The notes: generated by a model from the sequence alone, not told the origin. Positions 34,948 to 44,961 are shown, counted from the stretch's first letter. The stretch: 64,000 bases of DNA from JAHEAO01 sp041633555 (GCA_041633555.1 JBFKFZ010000001.1:62001-126000), one strand, 5' to 3'. Translations and numbers: made by a program.

Positions 34948-36801
34948 TCACAGTGCCCCAGCTGCCACCAGAGCGGCGTGTTTCTTTTCGTCAAACCACC
35001 AGAACTCGACGCCCCGATTGAAGTCGTAAACAGCCTGCTGTTCGGGCATCCCGAAGACGTCCCATACGGCAACTCGGTGAGCCCCGAGGTGCCAGTTGCC
35101 GATCCAGATATGTTTCGACCGCAGCACCCGGTCGAGCGCCCGCGCCGCGACAACCAGATCCTCGCGGGTTTCCGATGTCACGACGCGCTCGATAAATGCG
35201 TCGACTACCGGGTCGGCGAGACCGCTGAGGTTGTTGCTGCCCTTCGCCGCGGCGGCGGCCGAGCCGTAAAAGGCGCGCAATTCTGCACCCGGCGTGACCT
35301 GCACCTGCCAGGCGGCTGTCGCGAGGTCGAAGTCGTAATTCTGACGCCGCTCGGCCCAACCGCTCGGGTCGATCAGTTCGAACGTGGCGTCGATCCCCAG
35401 GCTGCGCAGGTTCTCGGTGAAAGGCACCATCACCCGTTCCAGACTGCGGCTGTCATCGGGAAAGTCGAGCGTCAGCAGTTCACCAACGGCATTGCGGCGC
35501 TTGCCGTCCTCTCCAACAATCCAGCCGGCGGCCTCCAGCAATTGCCCGGCCTGGCGCAAAGCGGCCCGATCACGCGAGGTTGGCGCACCCGGATAGGGCA
35601 CATGCGGCGGCTCGGTAAAGATCTCTGGCGGCAGCCGGTCGCGGTATTCATCCAGCAGCGCCAGTTCGGCGCCCTCTGGCAGACCCGTCGCCTGCATATT
35701 GGTGTTCTCGAAGAAGCTGTCGGTGCGCGCGTAGGTTCCGTAGAACAGCGTTTCGTTGGTCCATTCGAAGTTGAATGCATGTTCCAGCGCCTGGCGAACG
35801 CGAATGTCCTGCAGCACCGGGCGCCGCATGTTGAACCAGATTCCCTGCGCATTTGCCGGCCGGGCATCGTCCAGCAGCATCTGCCTGACCCAGCCGTTCC
35901 TGGCAGCGGGGAAATCATAACCCGTTGCCCATGAGGCCGAGCGGTATTCGACGCGCATCAGGTACTCGCCGACGGCGAAAGCCTCGAGCCCAACGAGGTC
36001 ATCAACGAAGTACTCGTATGAAAAACACTCGAAATTGTTCTTCCCGACATTCACCGACAGGTCTCGCGCCCAATAGTCGGGGTCCTTGCAAAAGCGGATC
36101 GAACGCGGCGGATCGACCAGATCGAGCAGATATGGACCTGAGCCGAGCGGCGCGGTGATCCAGGTCTCGGTGAAGGGATTGTCGTCGTAGAAATGCTCGG
36201 GCAGCACGGGCAGTTCTGCAAGATCGCCGGAAAGCGCGCTGCCCGCGCCCGGAGCGAGGTCGAATCGGACCCTGTGCTGGCTTTCAGCGCGGACGCCCCT
36301 AACGTCGGAAAGCAAGTTCTGGTAATAGGGATGCCCATCGGTTTTCAGCGCGTTGATGGTAAAGACCACGTCATCCGCCGTCACCGGATCACCGTCATGG
36401 AATCGTGCCTCTGGTCGCATGTTGAAGGCCACCCAGGCCCGATCTTCGGGATATTCGATGCTTTCGGCGATCAGACCGTAGAGAGCGTCGGGCTCGTCAT
36501 AGGCACGGACCATCAGGCTGTCATACATATGTAGGCTCACCTCGGGCGCACTGTCGCCTTTGATGATGAAGGCGTTGAGGCTGTCGAATGTGGGCGTGCC
36601 GAAAAGCTGGCGCTGGCTCATCGTGCCGCCCTTGGGGGCGTCAGGATTGGCATAATCGAAATGGGTGAAGTCGGGACCGTACTTGAGATCGCCGAAGGCC
36701 GAATAGCCGTGGCTAACGGTGACCTCGGCGGCAGCCGGACCGGCAAGTGCCGCCATTGCGAGAATTGTTGCGACCAATCGGATCAAGAGCAGCCTCATCA
36801 T
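34948..36801 (-). CDS. Peptide-type ABC solute-binding protein (YejA-like)
   Basis: A 617-residue periplasmic protein with a signal peptide (about 25 residues, ending AAA before EVTVSHGYSAFGDLKY). The family 5 core is visible: FNMRPEARFHDGDPVTADDVVFT, GSGPYLLDL and WFNMRRPVLQDIRVRQALEHAF. The start HGYSAFGDLKYGPDFTHFDY is typical of YejA, the binding protein for microcin C-like peptides. The yejBEF permease and ATPase genes are not next to it, which is unusual; the downstream neighbour is unrelated. It may serve a transporter elsewhere. Confidence 0.88.
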   Translation of the reverse strand: MMRLLLIRLVATILAMAALAGPAAAEVTVSHGYSAFGDLKYGPDFTHFDYANPDAPKGGTMSQRQLFGTPTFDSLNAFIIKGDSAPEVSLHMYDSLMVRAYDEPDALYGLIAESIEYPEDRAWVAFNMRPEARFHDGDPVTADDVVFTINALKTDGHPYYQNLLSDVRGVRAESQHRVRFDLAPGAGSALSGDLAELPVLPEHFYDDNPFTETWITAPLGSGPYLLDLVDPPRSIRFCKDPDYWARDLSVNVGKNNFECFSYEYFVDDLVGLEAFAVGEYLMRVEYRSASWATGYDFPAARNGWVRQMLLDDARPANAQGIWFNMRRPVLQDIRVRQALEHAFNFEWTNETLFYGTYARTDSFFENTNMQATGLPEGAELALLDEYRDRLPPEIFTEPPHVPYPGAPTSRDRAALRQAGQLLEAAGWIVGEDGKRRNAVGELLTLDFPDDSRSLERVMVPFTENLRSLGIDATFELIDPSGWAERRQNYDFDLATAAWQVQVTPGAELRAFYGSAAAAAKGSNNLSGLADPVVDAFIERVVTSETREDLVVAARALDRVLRSKHIWIGNWHLGAHRVAVWDVFGMPEQQAVYDFNRGVEFWWFDEKKHAALVAAGAL

Positions 36802-36869
36802 CGGGACAGTGCAATTCGACTGACATCATAGCCGTCCCGGCGGCTGGGTTCAGCCACAAAATCGAGGGC

Positions 36870-37775
36870 CTACGACCCCGCTCTGCTTTTTGGACGCCAA
36901 GGGTCTTTCGGCTGGGCAGCCGTTCGGTGGGGAGCGTCACTTAATCCCCTCTGCTCGCCGAGAAACTCCGTGACCAGATCCCCGACTTCGGAGCGGCGTG
37001 AATACATCAGGAGGTGACCCGCATTGAAGACCTTGAAGTCGGAATTCGGCTTCAGGGAGAGCAGCAACATCTGATTGCTTATCGGGATCAACGTGTCGAG
37101 CGCACCGCCAATGATCAGAGTCGGCTGGGTCAGTTGGCCGAACCACGGAATGCTGCTCCAGCAACAAAGCGCCGTTACTTGCGCGAAATACCCCCTTATG
37201 TCCGGGCTGATTGCGTTCCTTGCATATTCTCGAAACAAGGCAGGCTGCAGGATGGCCTCGCCGCCATACATGAGCGGGCCGATGAAGTTGCCATAGTGCT
37301 TGTTCATGTAGCGCCAGGGAAACAGGATCTCGGAGACCGCGATGGGCGAGCCCCCCCAGCTTCCCGGTCCACCAGCCGAGGTGATGGCGAGAACCAGCTT
37401 GCGCACCCGGTCGGGCTGATCACGGGCGATCTGCTGCGCCACTGCCCCGCCCCAGGAAATCCCCATCACATCGGACTGTTGGACATCCAACTGGTCCAGG
37501 ATCATCCCCAGCATCGCCGCGTGCTGAGCCATCGTGGTGATATCCGCCGGAACATCCGACTCGCCGACACCGGCCGCATCGAAGGCGATGATCGGCCGGT
37601 TGGACAATTCCTGCATCAGCGGAAAGAGGATCTCGACGGATTGGCCGAGTCCATTGCAGATCACCAATGGCACGCCCGGATGATCCATGTCTCTGGTGAA
37701 GACACGAAGATTCACACCACCCGCAGACAGCATCCGGAACCGGCTGTTCGCCGGGGCTTCATCTGCTTGCGGCAC
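36870..37775 (-). CDS. Alpha/beta hydrolase, probable PHA depolymerase-like enzyme
   Basis: A 301-residue hydrolase. The oxyanion region is ICNGLGQSVE, nucleophile Ser in VMGISWGGAVAQ, Asp in GGALDTLIPI and His in FNAGHLLMY. I used the GTG at 37775, which has a perfect AAGGAG six bases before it and lies 49 bp after phaC; an ATG upstream would overlap phaC. Its shape matches intracellular medium-chain PHA depolymerases (PhaZ) that follow phaC genes. It could mobilise stored polyester or act on another ester; no direct proof. Confidence 0.8.
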   Translation of the reverse strand: MPQADEAPANSRFRMLSAGGVNLRVFTRDMDHPGVPLVICNGLGQSVEILFPLMQELSNRPIIAFDAAGVGESDVPADITTMAQHAAMLGMILDQLDVQQSDVMGISWGGAVAQQIARDQPDRVRKLVLAITSAGGPGSWGGSPIAVSEILFPWRYMNKHYGNFIGPLMYGGEAILQPALFREYARNAISPDIRGYFAQVTALCCWSSIPWFGQLTQPTLIIGGALDTLIPISNQMLLLSLKPNSDFKVFNAGHLLMYSRRSEVGDLVTEFLGEQRGLSDAPHRTAAQPKDPWRPKSRAGS

Positions 37776-37824
37776 TAGTGACTCCTTGAATGGTCGATTT
37801 TCCTGACGATCGTCGAACACCGAC

Positions 37825-39558
37825 CTATCCGTCTTGCGGCACCTCTTCCAGCACATATGTTCCCGGCGCCGGCCCAAGCTCCGGGTGCTTCTTGTTGCCC
37901 AGAGTTCGTGGGGCGCTGCGCTGCTCGGCGCCGCTGGTCTTTTCGAGCCACTTGACCCAGTGCGGCCACCAACTTCCCTCGGTTCGCGTGGCCTTGCCCT
38001 GCCAGTCATCCACCGAACCAGACGTGTCGCCGCCCGACAGGAAGTAACGGCGGCTTTTGAACGGATGATTGATTACCGTCCCGGAGACATGGCCGCCCGA
38101 GGTCAGGATGAACTCGGTCACGTTGGGCAAGAGTTGCGTGGAGGTATACGAGGTTTTCCAGGGTACGATGTGATCGCCCGTGGCGGCCACGAAACAGGAG
38201 GGTACGTCGATGTTGCCGCAGTCGACCGGCTGGTCGAGCAGCGTCAAGGCACCGGCTTCCTTCAGCTTGTTGGCGTGATACATTTCCTCGACGAAATAGG
38301 CAAACCACCTGGCCGGCAGGTTCGAGGTGTCCGCGTTCCAGTAGAGGATATCGAAGGGCGGCGGGCTCTTCCCCTTCAGGTAATTGTTGACGACGAAACC
38401 CCAGATGGATTCGTTGACATGCAGCATGGCCATAGCCCGCGCGATATCCCGGCCCGGGGCAACCTTTGCGGTTTCGAGCCGCCGCTTGTAGGCCTCGATC
38501 TGGGGCTGGTCGATGAACACCTCGACCTCACCGGGGTCGCTGAAATCCAGCATCGAGGACAGGAACGTGGCCGAGCCCACCAAGGATTTCTGCGCCTTGG
38601 GTATGACCGCAAGCGCGGCAAGCAACAGCGTGCCGCCATTGCACCAAGACAGAAGGTCGAGCTTTTCGGCTTTCGCGACATCGGCGGTTGCATCCATGGC
38701 ATCGAGCACACCGCGCCTGATGTAATCGTTCCAGTCATAATCCTGTGTATCCGGGCCGGCATTCCGCCAGGAAATGGTGAAGACCGAGTTTCCCTCCTCC
38801 AAGAGGTACCGGATCATCGACTTCTTCTCATTGATGTCGAAGATGTAGAACTTGTTCACGCATGGGGGCACGATCAGGATCGGGTTCGCGCGCACCCTTT
38901 CGGTCATCGGCGCGTACTGGATCACTTCGATCAGCTCGTTGCGATAGATCACGGCTCCGGGCGTGGTGGCGAGATTCTCGCCGACCCTGAAGGCAGTATG
39001 ATCGGTCGTGGTGATGTAGCCCTTCTCGAGATCGGCGAGCATGTTCTGAAACCCGTCAATCAAGCTCTGGCCATCGGTTTCCTGCGCCAGCTTGAGCACT
39101 TCGGGGTTGGTCAGCGGGAAATTGGACGGCGCAAGATTGTCGGCAGAGACGCGCGCGTAAAAGCTGAGTTTACGCTGCTCATGTTCGGGCAACCCTGCCT
39201 TGTCGGCCATGTCCACCATCGCCTTTGATGTCAGTTCGTAGGACTGACGCAAGAACGCGAAGATACCGTCATTCCAGGCCTCGTCGCTGAACCTGCTGTC
39301 CTTGCTCGGCTCCGACGCAGCACTCTGGCTTTGCAGACCGGACAGCCAGAGCTTGGCCATTTCGGACTGATAGGCCGACCAGGCTTGGGACCATTCTCCC
39401 CAGACACCGTTTTTCGGATGCGACATCGCCTGCGCGGCCTCGGCCCAACCCTTGGCAAGATCCGGTGCCTTCGACATGTCCATCCCCTTGAAAAGCGGAT
39501 GCGATTCCGTGGCCGACATCATCATCTCGGACAGTTTTTTCATCACGTTCTGGTCCAT
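37825..39558 (-). CDS. phaC: Class I poly(3-hydroxyalkanoate) synthase
   Basis: A 577-residue synthase that polymerises hydroxyacyl-CoA into storage polyester. The PhaC_N domain covers about residues 75-245; the lipase-like box is LLSWCNGGTLLLAAL with the catalytic Cys, Asp is in ATGDHIVPWKTSY and His in SGGHVSGTVINHP. The first box residue is Ser where Gly is common, a tolerated variant. GGAGG precedes the ATG. It lies 31 bp after an acyl-CoA dehydrogenase in the bkd operon, not beside phaA/phaB or phasin genes. Confidence 0.93.
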   Translation of the reverse strand: MDQNVMKKLSEMMMSATESHPLFKGMDMSKAPDLAKGWAEAAQAMSHPKNGVWGEWSQAWSAYQSEMAKLWLSGLQSQSAASEPSKDSRFSDEAWNDGIFAFLRQSYELTSKAMVDMADKAGLPEHEQRKLSFYARVSADNLAPSNFPLTNPEVLKLAQETDGQSLIDGFQNMLADLEKGYITTTDHTAFRVGENLATTPGAVIYRNELIEVIQYAPMTERVRANPILIVPPCVNKFYIFDINEKKSMIRYLLEEGNSVFTISWRNAGPDTQDYDWNDYIRRGVLDAMDATADVAKAEKLDLLSWCNGGTLLLAALAVIPKAQKSLVGSATFLSSMLDFSDPGEVEVFIDQPQIEAYKRRLETAKVAPGRDIARAMAMLHVNESIWGFVVNNYLKGKSPPPFDILYWNADTSNLPARWFAYFVEEMYHANKLKEAGALTLLDQPVDCGNIDVPSCFVAATGDHIVPWKTSYTSTQLLPNVTEFILTSGGHVSGTVINHPFKSRRYFLSGGDTSGSVDDWQGKATRTEGSWWPHWVKWLEKTSGAEQRSAPRTLGNKKHPELGPAPGTYVLEEVPQDG

Positions 39559-39589
39559 CGGTTCCTCCGTGGCGTTTTGTTGATCCGGC

Positions 39590-40735
39590 TCAGCCTCGTT
39601 CTGCTAGCAGCTGCCGCGAAACGATGAGATGCATGATTTCGTTGGTGCCTTCGAGGATCTGATGCACGCGCAGGTCGCGCACGATCTTTTCGATACCGTA
39701 GTCAACCAGGTATCCGTATCCGCCGTGAAGCTGCAGCGCGTCGTTGGAAACTTCGAAGGCCGCATCCGTTACGAAAGCCTTGGCCATCGCGCAGTACTTG
39801 GTCGCGTCATAGGCCTTGGTGTCCAGTTTCCATGCTGCCTGCCGCAAGAACACCCTTGCCGCCTGAAGCTTGATCTCCATCGCGGCAAGACGGAACTGAA
39901 GGGCCTGGAACTGGTCGATCGTCTTGCCAAACGCCTTGCGCTCGCCGGTATAGGCCAGTGCTGCCTTCAGCGCCGCCTGCGCACCACCCAGCGCAGATGC
40001 CGCGATGTTCAGCCGTCCGCCGTCAAGACCGGCCATGGCATAGGTAAATCCGCGGCCCTCCTCACCCATCAGGTTCTCGGCAGGGATTTCACAATCGTCG
40101 AACTGCACTTGTGCAGTGGGCTGAGCCTTCCAGCCCATCTTCTGTTCCAGCGCGCCAAAGGACAGGCCCTTGGTGCCCGCTTCAACCAGCACTGCCGAGA
40201 TCCCGCGTGGGCCGTTATCGCCGGTGCGGACCATGGTCAGGTATACGTCAGAATAGCTGCCGCCCGAGATGAAGGCCTTGCTGCCATTCAGTTTGAAGCC
40301 CTTGTTGGTCCGGTCCGCGCGCGTCCTGAGAGCGGCCGCGTCAGAGCCCGAGCCGGGCTCGGTCAGGCAGTAGGAGTAGAGCTTCTCCATGCTGCAAAGC
40401 TGCGGCAGCCACCTTTCCTTCGTCTCGTCAGAACCGAACTTGTCGATCATGCCACCGCACATGTTGTGGATGGACAAGAGCGAGGCGACCGCGGGGCAGG
40501 ACATCGACAGCGCCTCGAATACCATCGTGGCATCAAGCCGCGAAAGACCCGAGCCGCCATAATCCTCCGACACATAGACGCCACCCAGTCCAAGTTCGGC
40601 GAATTTGGGCCAGAGATCCTTCGGGATGGTTCCCTTGTTCTCCCATTCCATGGCGAATGGCGCGATGTTTTCCTGACCGAAGTCATACGCCATTTCGAAA
40701 ATGGCGTTCTGCTCTTCCGTTGGCGCAAAATCCAT
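39590..40735 (-). CDS. Acyl-CoA dehydrogenase, isobutyryl-CoA type
   Basis: A 381-residue FAD enzyme. Substrate and FAD motifs are SYCLTEPGSGSDAAAL and KAFISGGSYSDVYL; the catalytic base Glu is in HQILEGTNEIMHLI. The closest match by eye is to isobutyryl-CoA dehydrogenase, which oxidises the valine-derived acyl-CoA made by the BCKDH complex. It starts 76 bp after the E3 gene. In this place it supplies the next step of valine breakdown; activity on 2-methylbutyryl-CoA is also possible. Confidence 0.9.
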   Translation of the reverse strand: MDFAPTEEQNAIFEMAYDFGQENIAPFAMEWENKGTIPKDLWPKFAELGLGGVYVSEDYGGSGLSRLDATMVFEALSMSCPAVASLLSIHNMCGGMIDKFGSDETKERWLPQLCSMEKLYSYCLTEPGSGSDAAALRTRADRTNKGFKLNGSKAFISGGSYSDVYLTMVRTGDNGPRGISAVLVEAGTKGLSFGALEQKMGWKAQPTAQVQFDDCEIPAENLMGEEGRGFTYAMAGLDGGRLNIAASALGGAQAALKAALAYTGERKAFGKTIDQFQALQFRLAAMEIKLQAARVFLRQAAWKLDTKAYDATKYCAMAKAFVTDAAFEVSNDALQLHGGYGYLVDYGIEKIVRDLRVHQILEGTNEIMHLIVSRQLLAERG

Positions 40736-40811
40736 GAGTTCAACCTTTCTGACGATTTAGGCTTCGCGGCGGTTCCGCGGCCCAGGCAAGTGTTTTGACG
40801 GTTGTTCCGCC

Positions 40812-42257
40812 TCAGATGTGTATGGCATGTCCCAACGCCTTGAGCGCGGCTTCCTGGAAGCCCTCGCCTTGGGTGGGATGGGCGTGAATGGTGCCCGCGA
40901 TGTCTTCAAGCCGGGCACCCATCTCGATTGCCAACGCAAAAACAGCAGCAAGTTCAGAGATGCCAACGCCGGTCGCCTGAATACCGATGATCACGTGATC
41001 GCTCGCCCTGGCAACGACGCGAATGAAGCCACTTTCGTTCTCCGTCGTCATCGCGCGCCCGTTGGCGGTGAAGGGAAACTTGCCGATCTCGATCTCCCGG
41101 TTCAGAGTCAGTTCCTCTTCGGGCGTAAAGCCGGTGGTCACAATGTCATGCCCCAGTTCCCGGGCCTCGTCCGGCGACAGGCCCGCCGTCACGATCTCGG
41201 GATCCGTGAAACAGACCGCCGGGATACATTGCCTGTCCCATGCTTGCGGGCCTCCAGCGACGATCTCTGCGGTCATTTCGCCCTGTGCGATCGCGCGGTG
41301 CGCAAGCATCGGTTCGCCAGTCACATCCCCGATTGCATAGACTTCGCGCATGGAGGTCTGACAACGGTCGTCGATCTGGATGAACTGGCCGTTCATATTC
41401 AACGACAGCTCTTCCAGCCCGCAGTCACGGGTCCGCGCCTTGCGCCCGACCGCAACCAGAACCTTGTCGAAGGGCAGCTCGATCTTTTCGCCGCTTTCCA
41501 GGGTGACCCTGAGCGCGTCTTTCGCCGCATTCAGCCCCTCGGCCTTGGCGTTCAGCATTAGGGTGATGCCAAGCGCCTCCAACCGGTCGGCCACGGGTTT
41601 GGTCAGTTCCTTGTCATATTGCGGCAGGATGCGCGAGGCGAACTCGACCACCGTGACCTCGGCACCGATCTTGGCAAACGCGGTTCCGATCTCAAGCCCG
41701 ATGTAACCGCCACCGACAACGATCAGCCTCTTCGGCACCTCGGTCAGCGCCAGAGCTCCGGTGGACGAGATGACATCTCCGCCAAAGGGCAATGAAGGGA
41801 TCTCGAACGGTTCCGAACCTGTCGCGATGACGATCTTCTCGGCGTGGATGAGCTGTTCGCCCATATCCGTCTTGACGATCACCGACTTGCCGTCCCGAAA
41901 GCGAGCGTGGCCGATGATCGTCCGGACCCCTGCCCGCTTCAGCAAGGCAGCGACACCGCCATTCAATCGGGCGACAATGCCGTCCTTCCAGGCGATGGTT
42001 TTTTCGAGATTAATGCTGGGCTTCTCAACGGAAATACCGAGATTGTTGTCGCCGGTGAAATGCACCGCATGCGAAAACTCCTCGGCCGCGTGGATCAGCG
42101 CCTTGGACGGTATGCACCCCACGTTCAGGCAAGTACCACCATGCGTCTTGGCCTCGACGACGATCGTGTCCACCCCCAGCTGCCCCGCCCGAATGGCGCA
42201 GACATAGCCGCCGGGACCCGATCCGATTACCAGCAATTTGCAGTTCAATTCATCCAT
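40812..42257 (-). CDS. lpdA: Dihydrolipoyl dehydrogenase (E3)
   Basis: A 481-residue flavoprotein. FAD motif VIGSGPGGYVCAIRAGQLG, redox disulfide GGTCLNVGCIPSK, NAD motif VVGGGYIGLEIGTAFAKIG and C-terminal His/Glu pair in TIHAHPTQGEGFQEA are all present. It reoxidises the lipoyl groups of the branched-chain keto acid dehydrogenase made by the genes before it. It starts 2 bp after the E2 stop with GGAGG in the E2 tail. Confidence 0.96.
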   Translation of the reverse strand: MDELNCKLLVIGSGPGGYVCAIRAGQLGVDTIVVEAKTHGGTCLNVGCIPSKALIHAAEEFSHAVHFTGDNNLGISVEKPSINLEKTIAWKDGIVARLNGGVAALLKRAGVRTIIGHARFRDGKSVIVKTDMGEQLIHAEKIVIATGSEPFEIPSLPFGGDVISSTGALALTEVPKRLIVVGGGYIGLEIGTAFAKIGAEVTVVEFASRILPQYDKELTKPVADRLEALGITLMLNAKAEGLNAAKDALRVTLESGEKIELPFDKVLVAVGRKARTRDCGLEELSLNMNGQFIQIDDRCQTSMREVYAIGDVTGEPMLAHRAIAQGEMTAEIVAGGPQAWDRQCIPAVCFTDPEIVTAGLSPDEARELGHDIVTTGFTPEEELTLNREIEIGKFPFTANGRAMTTENESGFIRVVARASDHVIIGIQATGVGISELAAVFALAIEMGARLEDIAGTIHAHPTQGEGFQEAALKALGHAIHI

Positions 42258-42259
42258 GA

Positions 42260-43945
42260 TCAGTCCTCCAGCAACAGCATCGCGGGGGTTTCGAGCAGCG
42301 TTTTGAGTTTCTGGACGAAGAGCGCTGCATCCCAGCCGTCAATGACGCGGTGATCGAAACTGCAGGAGATGTTCATCTTCTTGCGCGGGACGAAGGCGTT
42401 GCTGTCCCAGTGCGGACGAACGGCCATCTTGTTGATGCCGACGATGGCGACTTCCGGGTAGTTGATGATCGGTGTCGTGGCCAAGGCCCCAAGCGGTCCG
42501 AGCGACGTGATGGTGATGGTCGAGCCGCTCAGCTCCTCGGCCTTGGCCTTGCCGTCGCGGGCGGCATTGGCCAGACGTCCAAGCTCTGCGGCGCTGTCCC
42601 ACAGGTTCATCGCCTCGGAATGGCGCACTACCGGGACGATCAGGCCATTCGGCGTCTGAGTCGCAATGCCCACATGCACCGCTTCGAACTTGCGGAAGAT
42701 GCCTGCGTCATCCTCGAAATGCGCGTTCAGGTTCGGCTGCTCGGCAACTGCATTCACGATTGCACGGATCACGAAGGGCAGAACGGTCAGCTTGCCCTTT
42801 GCCTCGGCCTTGGCCGTGTTCAACTGGCTGCGCAGATCTTCAAGATTGGTGACGTCCACCTCTTCGACGATGGTGATATGCGGAATGCGGGAATTCGAAA
42901 GCGCCATGCGCTCGGCGATCTTCCGGCGCAGGCCAATGATCTTCTCTTCCGTCTCGCCGGTCAGTTGCGCACGCTTCGAATTTCCGGTCGCGGCCTGACC
43001 GCCGGTCTGGTGGAAGTGGCTCAGATCCTCGTGGGTGATCCGTCCGGCGGGACCACTGCCTATGACCTGACGCAGATCGACACCAAGTTCGCGCGCGCGT
43101 TTGCGCACAGACGGCGTGGTCAGGGGCCTTTCGCCCTCGGCGCGGCGCTGAACGCCAGCCGTTGCAGGCGCTTTCGGTTTCGCCTTGGGGGCAGAGGCCG
43201 GGGCGGGCGACTTGGCCGCCGGACGCGGAGCGGAAGGCTTGGCCGGTTCACCGACCGGAGCAGATGCGGCGGGCGCCAGCCTCTTGGTGATGTCCTCGAC
43301 GGAGGTGTTGCCCGCGCCGTTCACCTCGATCAGGATCAGCGTACTGCCAATCGCGATCGTTTCTCCGACCTCGCCGCCAAGATAGAGAACCTTGCCGGAG
43401 GCATTGGATGGGATCTCGACCGCGGCCTTTTCGGTCATGACCTCGGCGATGATGTCATCTTCCATGACCTGCGATCCGACGGAGACCTTCCAACCGGTCA
43501 GCTCTGCCTCGGCAATGCCTTCGCCGACATCCGGCACCTTGATCTCATGAAGTCCCTTGCCTTCGCCGAGTTGCAGATCGAACGCCAGGGCCGAGGTCGC
43601 AGCGGGTGCCGTTGTCGGCGCCGCAGCGGCAGGTTCCGCCGGTTTCGCAGCCAATGCGGCCGCATCCGTCTCGGCAGCCATTTCGGCCGTCATGTTGCCT
43701 GCGCCTTCGACCTCCAGCCGCACGAGGTCGGCCCCGATGGCCAGCGTGTCGCCGGCCGCGCCGCCCAGCCAGACGACCCTGCCCGCCACGGCTGAGGGAA
43801 TTTCGACGGAAGCCTTGTCGGTCATCACTTCGGCCAGCACGTCGTCTTCCTTGACGACATCCCCGACCTTGACGTGCCAGGCGCTCAGTTCTGCCTCGGC
43901 GATGCCTTCGCCGACATCCGGCAGCTTAATGGCGTAGAGTCCCAT
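42260..43945 (-). CDS. Lipoamide acyltransferase E2 of branched-chain keto acid dehydrogenase, two lipoyl domains
   Basis: A 561-residue core subunit. Two lipoyl domains occupy about residues 1-80 (lipoyl Lys in VMTDKASVEIP) and about 130-210 (VMTEKAAVEIP), separated by Ala/Pro-rich linkers. A peripheral-subunit binding domain follows (TTPSVRKRARELGVDLRQV) and then the catalytic domain, ending with the FDHRVIDGWDAALF His motif. Bkd E2 proteins often carry one lipoyl domain, so two is a variation. It starts directly after the E1-beta stop, with GGAGG in that gene's end. Confidence 0.94.
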   Translation of the reverse strand: MGLYAIKLPDVGEGIAEAELSAWHVKVGDVVKEDDVLAEVMTDKASVEIPSAVAGRVVWLGGAAGDTLAIGADLVRLEVEGAGNMTAEMAAETDAAALAAKPAEPAAAAPTTAPAATSALAFDLQLGEGKGLHEIKVPDVGEGIAEAELTGWKVSVGSQVMEDDIIAEVMTEKAAVEIPSNASGKVLYLGGEVGETIAIGSTLILIEVNGAGNTSVEDITKRLAPAASAPVGEPAKPSAPRPAAKSPAPASAPKAKPKAPATAGVQRRAEGERPLTTPSVRKRARELGVDLRQVIGSGPAGRITHEDLSHFHQTGGQAATGNSKRAQLTGETEEKIIGLRRKIAERMALSNSRIPHITIVEEVDVTNLEDLRSQLNTAKAEAKGKLTVLPFVIRAIVNAVAEQPNLNAHFEDDAGIFRKFEAVHVGIATQTPNGLIVPVVRHSEAMNLWDSAAELGRLANAARDGKAKAEELSGSTITITSLGPLGALATTPIINYPEVAIVGINKMAVRPHWDSNAFVPRKKMNISCSFDHRVIDGWDAALFVQKLKTLLETPAMLLLED

Positions 43946-44959
43946 TCACGCCTCCATCAGTTTTTTCATGTTGCGCCCTACCCGGTCGGGTCCGGGAAAA
44001 TAGGCCCATTCCTGCGCATGCGGATAGGGCGTGTCCCAGCCGGCCACGCGCAGCACGGGCGCCTCGAGATGATAGAAACAGTCCTGCTGGATCTGCGCGG
44101 CCAATTCAGCGCCGAAGCCAGAGGTCAGCGTTGCCTCGTGCAGGACCAGGCAGCGACCGGTCTTCTGAACCGAAGCCATCACCGTTTCCGTATCCAGTGG
44201 AATCAGCGTGCGCAGGTCGATCACTTCGGCATCGATACCAGTTTCCGCTGCCGCCGCAATTGCCACATGCACCATGGTCCCGTAGGAAATGATGCTGAGA
44301 TCCTGACCCTTGCGGGCCACCGCGGCCTTGCCAAGCGGAACCTCGTAATAGTCCGGATCGACATCGCCCATCGGGTGTTTCTTCCACGGCTGGATCGGGC
44401 GGTCATGGTGGCCGTCGAAGGGACCGTTATAGAGCCGCTTCGGTTCAAGGAAGATCACCGGGTCCGGATCGGCAATCGCCGCCAGCAACAGGCCCTTGGC
44501 ATCCTGCGGATTGGACGGAATGACCGTTTTCAGCCCGGCCACATGGGTAAAGAGCGCCTCGGGGCTCTGACTGTGGGTCTGCGCGCCCCAGATACCGCCA
44601 CCCGTTGGCATGCGGATAACGATCGGGCAGGTGAAGTCACCGGCGGACCGATAGCGCAGCCGCGCAGCCTCGGACACGATCTGGTCATAGGCGGGATACA
44701 TGTAGTCGGCGAACTGCACCTCGACGACCGGCTTGAGTCCGTAGGCCGCCATGCCGATGCCGGCGCCGACGATGCCCAACTCGCTGATGGGCGCATCAAA
44801 ACAGCGCGCGCTGCCATATTTCTGCTGCAGCCCCGCGGTGCAGCGGAATACGCCGCCGAAATACCCGACATCCTCGCCGAACACGACGACATCCTCGTCG
44901 CGTTCCATTGCTACATCATGAGCGTTCTGGATCGCCGCGATCATCGTCATCTGAGTCAT
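43946..44959 (-). CDS. Branched-chain 2-oxoacid dehydrogenase E1 beta
   Basis: A 337-residue subunit with the E1-beta pattern FGEDVGYFGGVFRCTAGLQ, PISELGIVGAGIGMAAYGL, VEVQFADYMYPAYDQIV and RMPTGGGIWGAQTHSQ. The ATG at 44959 follows the E1-alpha stop by 2 bp; the longer open frame to 45466 overlaps E1-alpha and is not used. With E1-alpha it decarboxylates the keto acids of Leu, Ile and Val using thiamine diphosphate. Confidence 0.95.
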   Translation of the reverse strand: MTQMTMIAAIQNAHDVAMERDEDVVVFGEDVGYFGGVFRCTAGLQQKYGSARCFDAPISELGIVGAGIGMAAYGLKPVVEVQFADYMYPAYDQIVSEAARLRYRSAGDFTCPIVIRMPTGGGIWGAQTHSQSPEALFTHVAGLKTVIPSNPQDAKGLLLAAIADPDPVIFLEPKRLYNGPFDGHHDRPIQPWKKHPMGDVDPDYYEVPLGKAAVARKGQDLSIISYGTMVHVAIAAAAETGIDAEVIDLRTLIPLDTETVMASVQKTGRCLVLHEATLTSGFGAELAAQIQQDCFYHLEAPVLRVAGWDTPYPHAQEWAYFPGPDRVGRNMKKLMEA

Positions 44960-44961
44960 GA

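Noticed and set aside
42350..43795. A 481-codon plus-strand open frame opposite the E2 gene
   Set aside because: Antisense artefact; the E2 lipoyl and catalytic motifs are clear on the other strand.
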